11,096 bases of DNA from JAQYVL01 sp964578935. GTDB lineage: Bacteria; Desulfobacterota; Desulfobacteria; Desulfobacterales; SURF-7. Location: NCBI GenBank assembly GCA_964578935.1, contig CAZOEW010000132.1, forward strand, positions 1 through 11,096. The letters are read 5' to 3'. The translations under genes were made by a program, and so were the position numbers. Positions within the stretch are counted from its first letter, which is position 1; every line of letters begins with the position of its first letter. The notes under the pieces were generated by a model. It was not told the DNA's origin. It was given only the letters and a program-made list of their open reading frames with translations, and did not search any database. This document shows, in pieces, positions 5,245 to 11,096 of this stretch.

Positions 5245-5997
5245 ATGGTTGTTCGAGCAAGAAAAGGCGTAACCATGTTTTTCATGTTTTTTTTATTCGC
5301 CTTTGGAATTTTTCTGGAGCTTGTTTTTATTCTACCCGTCATCCGGGTTCTTGAGAAGTTTGACGGGTATCAACCTTCCCGGATGCAGAATGTCCACCGG
5401 TTTTTTTTTGTCATATGGCTTGGATTGATGAGCGCCGCGCGAATGCTTAAAGGAAAACCGTCAAAAGGAAAATGTTTTGATGGCCCCTGTATTATTATCG
5501 CCAATCATCCGGGACTGTTTGATGTTTTATTTCTGATACGAGACATCCCGAAACTGACGGTTCTGGTAAAAAGATCTCTGGCCCAGTGGCTTCCGCTGGG
5601 TCCGATTTTTAAATCCTCAGGATATGTTTTATCCCCGGGAAAAAGAGATTCCAACCCTGTGGAATCGCTTCTCGATGCGATAGAGAAGTTGAATCTGGGG
5701 TATAAATTTCTCTTGTTTCCGGAGGGAACCCGTTCACCGGCAGGCAGCCTCAGAAAATTCAGGGCAGGAGCCTTTAAAATCGCCCAGAAGCAGGGCGTTC
5801 CGGTGCAGCCGGTCATTATCCGAAACACGCCGCCGTTTCTCCCAAAAGGCGAGTCCTGGTATTTTCCGGCAAAGGAACTTTCTGAAATTGAAATTGAGTT
5901 TCTGGATCCAATTGATATCCCCGGAGATAAAAATGTCAGAGAGGTTGTCAAAGAGGTGGAGAATTTATATCAGAGCAGGTTGAGAAAAGAGAATTGA
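5245..5997 (+). CDS. PlsC-like 1-acyl-glycerol-3-phosphate acyltransferase family protein
   Basis: 250 residues. An N-terminal membrane segment (about 9-33, MFFMFFLFAFGIFLELV) is followed by a PlsC domain. Catalytic motif I is NHPGLFD (87-93, the HX4D dyad H88/D93). Motif III is FPEGTRSP (158-165), and a VPVQPVIIRNT strand (185-195) forms motif IV. The family moves acyl groups from acyl-ACP or acyl-CoA to a glycerol-type or other hydroxyl acceptor at the inner membrane. Next to a ketosynthase and an exporter, it more likely attaches the cluster product to a lipid than serves bulk phospholipid synthesis; that is inference. I chose the ATG at 5245 because AAGGA lies a few bases upstream; the ATG at 5215 has no ribosome binding site. 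It is 74 bp after the lyase and 13 bp before the ketosynthase. Confidence 0.9.
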   Translation: MVVRARKGVTMFFMFFLFAFGIFLELVFILPVIRVLEKFDGYQPSRMQNVHRFFFVIWLGLMSAARMLKGKPSKGKCFDGPCIIIANHPGLFDVLFLIRDIPKLTVLVKRSLAQWLPLGPIFKSSGYVLSPGKRDSNPVESLLDAIEKLNLGYKFLLFPEGTRSPAGSLRKFRAGAFKIAQKQGVPVQPVIIRNTPPFLPKGESWYFPAKELSEIEIEFLDPIDIPGDKNVREVVKEVENLYQSRLRKEN

Positions 5998-6010
5998 TGA
6001 GGAAACCAAG

Positions 6011-7243
6011 ATGAGTGAGAAGCGAAGGGTGGTCGTTACCGGAATCGGCGTTCTTTCACCTGTCGGCAACTCCATGGATGCGATTTCAGCAGCCCTGAAA
6101 ACCAGTCAGAGCGGGATCATAAAGATGCCGGAGTGGGATGCAATCGAGAACCTTCGTTCAAAAGTCGCAGGCGTCTGCAAAGATATCGATGAAAAAACCG
6201 TTCCGAGAAAATACAGGAGAACGATGGGAAGGGTTGCGATTCTTTCTGCTATCGCAGCAATCGATGCGGTTCGGGATTCCGGTCTGGACGATGAGGATAT
6301 TGCATCGGAATCGTGCGGTGTGTCTTTCGGGTCCACAGAGGGAAGTACGACTTCCATGGAAAAATTTTTCAATCAGGCATCCACAAAACACAGCCTTAAA
6401 GGTCTTCAATCATCCGCGTATCTTCAGTTTATGAGCCACACGTGCGCGGCTAATCTCGCGATCCTGTTTCAGGCAAAAGGTCCGTTAATCGCTTCCTGCA
6501 CCGCATGCGTAGCTGGTTCGCAGGGAATTGGATTCGGATATGAAGCGATAAAGCAGGGCCGGGCTTCGGTTATGATTACTGGCGGTGCCGAAGAGATGCA
6601 TTTTATGAATGCCGGCGTTTTCGATATCATGCGCGCAACCTCAACAGAATATAATGATAGACCGGATTTAACCCCCCGGCCTTTTGACCGGGAGAGAGAT
6701 GGCCTGGTTGTAAGCGAGGGCGGGGCCTGCCTCATCCTGGAGGAGTATGAACACGCGAGGAAACGGGATGCCCGGATTTACGCCGAGATAAGAGGATTTG
6801 GAAACAATTGCGATGGTTCTCATTTGACCAGTCCGGGTGTCGAAGGATTGATAAACGCCATCAATTTATCCTTGAAGTATTCCGGCCTTTCACCGGATGA
6901 CATCGGGCATGTCAATGCGCATGCAACCGGAACCGAAGCCGGGGATATCGCGGAGGCTGCTGCGATCTTTTCCGTATTTGGAAAGAAAACCCCGGTATCC
7001 GGTTTCAAGGGCTACATGGGGCACACACTGGGCGCGTGCGGCGGGATCGAGTCCATCATTACGATTCTGATGATGCGGGAGGGGTTTATGGCGCCGACCA
7101 AAAACCTGGAAACTCCCGATCCTCGTTGTCTGCCGATAAATCATGTGACCGGTGATGTACGCGATGCCGGATTCCGTATTGGAATGAATAACAATTTTGC
7201 TTTTGGGGGAATTAACACATCCCTGATATTTTCACTGGTGTAA
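6011..7243 (+). CDS. Beta-ketoacyl-ACP synthase, FabF-like
   Basis: 410 residues, a full-length type II ketosynthase. It joins an acyl starter to malonyl-ACP by decarboxylative condensation. The Cys-His-His triad is complete: Cys166 in SCTACVAGSQG, His304 in NAHATGTEAGD, and His338 in KGYMGHTLGACGG. The glycine-rich end NNNFAFGGINTSLIF (393-407) is also standard, so this is a condensing enzyme rather than a chain-length factor. Departures from housekeeping FabF are SCTACVAGSQ where FabF usually has ATACTSG, and TGTEAGD where it has TSTPVGD. These suggest a specialised cluster ketosynthase of the aryl polyene kind. GAGGA lies seven bases before the ATG. No acyl carrier protein gene is in the window. 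Confidence 0.93.
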   Translation: MSEKRRVVVTGIGVLSPVGNSMDAISAALKTSQSGIIKMPEWDAIENLRSKVAGVCKDIDEKTVPRKYRRTMGRVAILSAIAAIDAVRDSGLDDEDIASESCGVSFGSTEGSTTSMEKFFNQASTKHSLKGLQSSAYLQFMSHTCAANLAILFQAKGPLIASCTACVAGSQGIGFGYEAIKQGRASVMITGGAEEMHFMNAGVFDIMRATSTEYNDRPDLTPRPFDRERDGLVVSEGGACLILEEYEHARKRDARIYAEIRGFGNNCDGSHLTSPGVEGLINAINLSLKYSGLSPDDIGHVNAHATGTEAGDIAEAAAIFSVFGKKTPVSGFKGYMGHTLGACGGIESIITILMMREGFMAPTKNLETPDPRCLPINHVTGDVRDAGFRIGMNNNFAFGGINTSLIFSLV

Positions 7244-7267
7244 CCACTAACCGACGCTTACTTTATT

Positions 7268-10200
7268 ATGATGAATTTTTTCGGATATCGGATCAGCCTG
7301 GTTTATGTTTTTATCACGGTCGTCGTTACAACCGCTTTTCTGGTTATCGGCTTTTTCCGTCTGAATATCGAAACCGATATTCTTAAAACACTCCCCATGA
7401 ATGATCCCGTTATTTCGGATGCCGGATATATTTTTGCCAATCATCCCTTTAATGATCAGCTTGTCATTGATGTGAGCATTCAAAAAGATGATCCGGATGT
7501 TCTTGTGGACGGCGGGGAGTTTGTCGAGAAAAAGCTGATGAAAAGCGGGCTTTTTAAATCCGTGGGAACCCGTGAGACACAGTATCTGATACCGGAATTG
7601 ATCCATCATGTTGTACGGAATCTGCCGACTCTTTTCACGGAAAATGAGCTTGAAAAAGAGATCGGGCCGCTTTTAGCCCCCCAAAAAATGCGAATCCGGC
7701 TTGAAAACAGTGTCGCGGAATTGGCCGGTATCGAGGGAATCGGTCAGGCAGGCTTTATCTCAAGAGATCCTTTGGGGCTTCGGAACATCGTACTGGCACG
7801 GCTTGAACACCTGGCGCCGAGCAGGAATGCGCAGATATACCGGGAGCAGCTCGTTTCATCCGACTGGAAACATCTTCTGATAACCGCGATCCCCATCCGA
7901 TCCGGAATGGATACGGATTTCTCACGCCGGATTACCAGACTGATCAATCGTATTTCAAGGGAGATCGATCAGCGATATGAAGAGGAAGGAATCCGCTTTA
8001 CCCTGACTCCGGTGGGCGCTTACCGGGCGGCGCTGGACAATGAAACCGCAATCAAAAAAGATGTCGGGAATGCGCTTTTCCTCGCCACATTAGGGATTGC
8101 GCTCCTGCTGATCGTTTCTTTTCCAAGGCCACTGATCGGTCTGTTGAGCTTTCTGCCGGCGGTTTGCGGTACAGTAACCGCGTTATTCATTTACTCTCTT
8201 CTGCATGAATCGATCTCCCTTCTTGCCGTTGGATTCGGCGGAGCCATCATATCCATAACGGTGGATCATGGGATCGCCTACCTGTTATTTCTTGACCGTC
8301 CTTATGAGACGACCGGAAGAGAAGCGGCAAGAGAAGTTCGGTCTGTGGGACTGATTGCAACGCTGACAACCGTCGGTGCGTTTATCAGCCTCTCGATCAG
8401 CGGATTTCCGATTCTTTCCGAGATCGGTCAGTTCGCGGCTTTCGGGATCGCATCTTCTTTCCTGTTTGTGCATACGATTTTTCCACTCATCTTCCCCACA
8501 ATGCCTCCGGCCCGCAGAAAAAAGATGGTTCTTCTTGAAAAACTGGCGAACTGGCTGGTTTTGTCCGGCGGTAAGTACAAAGCTTATGCGGCATTGGGAT
8601 TTGCCGTGGTAATGCTTTTTTTCGCGAAACCTGAATTTCGTGCCGACCTGGCTTCCATGAATTCCGTTACCCGGGAAACCATTGCCGCTGAAAATCTGGT
8701 CACAACCGTATGGGGAAAAATTTTAAATAAAGTGTACATGATGTCGGAAGCGGAAAATATAACGGAACTTCAAAAGACCGGAGACAGACTGTCTGCAATG
8801 CTTGACCGGGAAGTCGCTTCCGGTGCGCTGAGCTCGGTATTTATCCCTTCCATGATTTTTCCGGGAGAAGAGAGGGGGAAACAGAATTTTAATTCGTGGA
8901 AAAAATTCTGGAACCAGAACCGGACATCGGAATTGAAAACCAATATCCAGCGGATTTCTTCTGAAATTGGATTCTCGGATAACGCGTTTGAACCTTTTTT
9001 GAGTGATATCGATCAAAATGAATACCAGGAAACGGCAATTCCGGAAAAATTTTTCAGCCTTTTGGGGATTTCCAGGTTGCATGATCAATCCGGACTGGCG
9101 CTGTTTTCTTCGTTGACTCCCGGAAGCTCATATCAGGCGGATCACTTCTTTGACCGGTTTCATGCTGCCGGGCATGCAAAGATTTTCGATCCAAATCTTT
9201 TTTCGGAAAAACTGGGAAACCTGTTGTCCCATACCTTTTTGAAAATGATGGTGATAATCATTTTCAGCGTGCTTTTCCTTCTTTTCCCTTTTTTTATGGA
9301 CTGGAAATTGACAGTCATTGCACTGCTCCCGATTATTTTTTCTTTTGTCTGCACGCTGGGAACCATGAAACTGATTCATCATCCGCTGGATATCCCCGGA
9401 CTGATGCTTTCCATCGTCATCCTGGGAATGGGGATCGATTATTCTCTCTATCTCGTTCGATCCAGCCAGCGGTATATCGATGAGTTTCATCCCTTTCAGA
9501 GTCACATTCGAATGGCCATTCTTCTCGCATCCATATCGACAGGCATCGGTTTCGGTGCATTGAGTCTTTCCGAACATGCTTTACTGAGGAGCATGGGATT
9601 GAGCTCACTGCTTGGGATTGGATACGCGCTGATCGGCACGTTTATGATCCTGCCGCCTCTGTTGAGGCATTTTTTTCTTCCCGTCTCTATTGGCGAATTC
9701 ACCGGAACGCTGGTGCCCGGTTCACGGGTGCATCGAAACCGGGTCATGAAGCGATATCAGTCCATGGAAACCTACCCCCGGATGTTTGCCTGGTTCAAGA
9801 TGACGCTTGACCCGATGTTCCCGGATCTTGCTTCTTTGGTGAAATCTCCTGAAACAATCATCGATATCGGGAGCGGGTTCGGGATTCCAATTGTCTGGCT
9901 CCTGGAGATTTTTCCTGATGCCCGGGTATACTGTATTGAACCTGACATTGAACGGGTTCGGATCGCGGCCAGGGCGATCGGGGACAGGGGATCCGTCATT
10001 CAAGGCAGCGCACCGGATGTGCCGGATGTGCCGGTTCCGGCTGATGTCGCTGTGATGCTGGACATGATGCACTATCTAACGGATGATGAATTAAAACAGA
10101 CATTGCAAAAACTCAGGAAACGGCTCCGGCAGGAAGGCAGCCTGATTATTCGGGTGACAATCCCCTTGAAGGAACCGGCGCCGTGGTATCGGCGGATTGA

Positions 10201-10375
10201 AACGATCCGACTCAAGATGAAGGGAATACGCTCCTATTATAGAAGTGCGGATGAGATTGAAAAGATGGTTTCTCAAGCCGGTTTTAAAATTGACAACATT
10301 CAACCATCAGGTCCAAACCGAGAGGAAACGTGGTTTATGGCTCGATTGATCATGGATGGGCAAGAGAAGGTATGA
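7268..10375 (+). CDS. MMPL-family exporter fused to a C-terminal SAM methyltransferase
   Basis: 1035 residues in two parts. Residues 1-805 form an RND/MMPL exporter of the COG4258 type. It has TM1 (about 8-30), a periplasmic loop to 265, TM2-6 (268-410), TM7 (438-454), a second loop to 655, then TM8-12 (656-804). Charged positions in TM4 (TVDHGIAYL, Asp333) and TM10 (GMGIDYSLYL, Asp724) are likely proton-relay residues. Residues about 820-1035 form a class I methyltransferase: SAM loop IIDIGSGFGIP (864-874), acidic Glu891 ending strand 2, VMLDMMHYL (929-937), and a late strand GSLIIRVTIP (957-966). The methyltransferase would lie in the cytoplasm. The likely role is moving the cluster's lipid product across the inner membrane and methylating it or a precursor. 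There is no clear ribosome binding site before either ATG (7268 or 7271), 24 bp after the ketosynthase. Frame is continuous across the fusion. Confidence 0.9.
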   Translation: MMNFFGYRISLVYVFITVVVTTAFLVIGFFRLNIETDILKTLPMNDPVISDAGYIFANHPFNDQLVIDVSIQKDDPDVLVDGGEFVEKKLMKSGLFKSVGTRETQYLIPELIHHVVRNLPTLFTENELEKEIGPLLAPQKMRIRLENSVAELAGIEGIGQAGFISRDPLGLRNIVLARLEHLAPSRNAQIYREQLVSSDWKHLLITAIPIRSGMDTDFSRRITRLINRISREIDQRYEEEGIRFTLTPVGAYRAALDNETAIKKDVGNALFLATLGIALLLIVSFPRPLIGLLSFLPAVCGTVTALFIYSLLHESISLLAVGFGGAIISITVDHGIAYLLFLDRPYETTGREAAREVRSVGLIATLTTVGAFISLSISGFPILSEIGQFAAFGIASSFLFVHTIFPLIFPTMPPARRKKMVLLEKLANWLVLSGGKYKAYAALGFAVVMLFFAKPEFRADLASMNSVTRETIAAENLVTTVWGKILNKVYMMSEAENITELQKTGDRLSAMLDREVASGALSSVFIPSMIFPGEERGKQNFNSWKKFWNQNRTSELKTNIQRISSEIGFSDNAFEPFLSDIDQNEYQETAIPEKFFSLLGISRLHDQSGLALFSSLTPGSSYQADHFFDRFHAAGHAKIFDPNLFSEKLGNLLSHTFLKMMVIIIFSVLFLLFPFFMDWKLTVIALLPIIFSFVCTLGTMKLIHHPLDIPGLMLSIVILGMGIDYSLYLVRSSQRYIDEFHPFQSHIRMAILLASISTGIGFGALSLSEHALLRSMGLSSLLGIGYALIGTFMILPPLLRHFFLPVSIGEFTGTLVPGSRVHRNRVMKRYQSMETYPRMFAWFKMTLDPMFPDLASLVKSPETIIDIGSGFGIPIVWLLEIFPDARVYCIEPDIERVRIAARAIGDRGSVIQGSAPDVPDVPVPADVAVMLDMMHYLTDDELKQTLQKLRKRLRQEGSLIIRVTIPLKEPAPWYRRIETIRLKMKGIRSYYRSADEIEKMVSQAGFKIDNIQPSGPNREETWFMARLIMDGQEKV

Positions 10376-11096
10376 GAAATATTTTTTATCGAATCCTTAT
10401 GATTGTATCAAAGTTTTTCGGGATATGGTTTTTTGTTTTGATGTCCCGAATGGTGGCAACCGGTTATTTTTTGTTTTTCCCGGGGAGAAGAGCGGTAAGT
10501 GTTTTCTTTTACAGGGCCCTGTTTCCGCAAAAAAACCGGTTTTTCCATATCCGGTGCACCTGGAAACAGTATCATCACTTTACGTATACTTTTTTAGACC
10601 GGTTCCTGTATCATGACTTCAAGAATATCACCCATACCCGAGAAGGGGAGGAACATCTCGATAAGATGAAAAATAGCGGAAAGGGCGGAGTCCTTCTGAT
10701 GTCGCATCTGGGAAACTGGGAGATTGCCGCGAATTTTCTGAAACAGTACGGCCTCCGGATTTTGCTCTATATGGGCAGGAAACATAAAGAGCAGATAGAA
10801 GGAATGCAGAAAGATTCACTGATCCAAACCGGGATCAAGATTGTCGCCGTGGATAGCGAAGAGAATTCCCCGTTAAACGTTTTGGATGCGATAACGCATT
10901 TAAAATCCGGGGGGATTGTTTCGTTGACAGGTGACCGAATCTGGTCTGAAAAGCAGAGGACCGTGCGAATCAATTTTCTGGGTCATGAAGCGCTGCTACC
11001 CGAGACTCCCTATCTTCTGGCATTGCTGGCCCGGGTCCCTTTATACATTTTTTTTGCGTTTCGCACAGGCCGGAATCACTACCATCTGATCATATC
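10372..11096 (+). CDS. LpxL/HtrB-like lysophospholipid acyltransferase, truncated by the window
   Basis: 241 codons are present and the 3' end is outside the window; full members run about 290-310 residues. It starts at the ATG inside the ATGA overlap with the exporter stop, so translation is probably coupled. An N-terminal hydrophobic segment (about 8-37) would anchor it to the inner membrane. The catalytic HX4E motif is HLGNWE (112-117). Downstream, GDRIW (187-191) and the ALLPETPYLLALLA stretch (207-220) match the lipid A acyltransferase family. The family transfers acyl chains from acyl-ACP to a lipid A precursor; in aryl polyene clusters a member is thought to attach the product to a lipid core. 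That role is inferred here from context. It does not look like the housekeeping lpxL copy because of its neighbours. Confidence 0.9.
   Translation, partial: MRNIFYRILMIVSKFFGIWFFVLMSRMVATGYFLFFPGRRAVSVFFYRALFPQKNRFFHIRCTWKQYHHFTYTFLDRFLYHDFKNITHTREGEEHLDKMKNSGKGGVLLMSHLGNWEIAANFLKQYGLRILLYMGRKHKEQIEGMQKDSLIQTGIKIVAVDSEENSPLNVLDAITHLKSGGIVSLTGDRIWSEKQRTVRINFLGHEALLPETPYLLALLARVPLYIFFAFRTGRNHYHLII

Noticed and set aside
7247..7609. Minus-strand open frame of 120 codons at the start of the exporter gene
   Set aside because: It is fully antisense to a strongly supported coding sequence, is low in recognisable motifs, and is one of several such shadows over the exporter gene.
10012..10033. Short tandem repeat of CCGGATGTG within the methyltransferase domain
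   Set aside because: Only two copies and a partial third, in frame, encoding a short Pro-Asp-Val loop; most simply a small local duplication in a surface loop.

Overview
The window joins two unrelated neighbourhoods. Positions 1-1415 are the proximal end of a chromosomal integron cassette array read on the minus strand, next to a degraded integron integrase. Positions 1610-11096 are resident chromosome: one minus-strand envelope gene, then a plus-strand set of genes resembling an aryl polyene / flexirubin type lipid-pigment cluster. The gene content (MMPL exporter of the COG4258 kind, LpxL-like and PlsC-like acyltransferases, an MIO ammonia-lyase, a FabF-like ketosynthase, an integron platform) suggests a Gram-negative bacterium. 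My best guess is a sulfate-reducing Desulfobacterota, family Desulfobacteraceae or nearby; this taxonomic call is inference from gene style only.

Cassette region (minus strand, right to left). A core site at 1408-1415 opens a cassette of about 749 bp. It carries a ribbon-helix-helix antitoxin and a MazF/PemK toxin with their own promoter and a tandem-repeat operator. An attC hairpin (659-720) ends it. The next cassette, about 564 bp, carries a GNAT acetyltransferase and ends in a second attC (96-156). A third cassette begins with the first 18 codons of a YjhP-like methyltransferase and runs off the left edge. In both complete cassettes the 8 bases at the 5' boundary are the exact reverse complement of the R'' box at the cassette's own 3' end, which is the signature of integrase-mediated circularisation. 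Beyond the first core site, 1443-1610 on the plus strand encodes a 56-codon internal piece of IntI with both ends missing, in the usual divergent orientation.

Envelope gene. A CsgG-like exported protein with a C-terminal beta-rich domain lies on the minus strand (1610-2545). It has a good sigma70-type promoter at 2607-2635, and its stop codon sits at the point where IntI similarity ends.

Biosynthetic region (plus strand). In order: a family 2 glycosyltransferase; a terminator-like hairpin; an aromatic amino acid ammonia-lyase; a PlsC-like acyltransferase; a beta-ketoacyl-ACP synthase; a 1035-residue MMPL exporter fused to a SAM methyltransferase; and an LpxL/HtrB-like acyltransferase cut by the right edge. 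From the lyase onward spacing is tight (74 bp, 13 bp, 24 bp, then an ATGA overlap), consistent with one operon. A coherent model is that the lyase makes a cinnamate/coumarate-type starter, the ketosynthase extends it on a carrier protein, and the acyltransferases, glycosyltransferase and methyltransferase decorate it or join it to a lipid. The MMPL protein would then move the product across the inner membrane. Carrier proteins, ketoreductase, dehydratase and ligase are not in the window and would be expected to the right.
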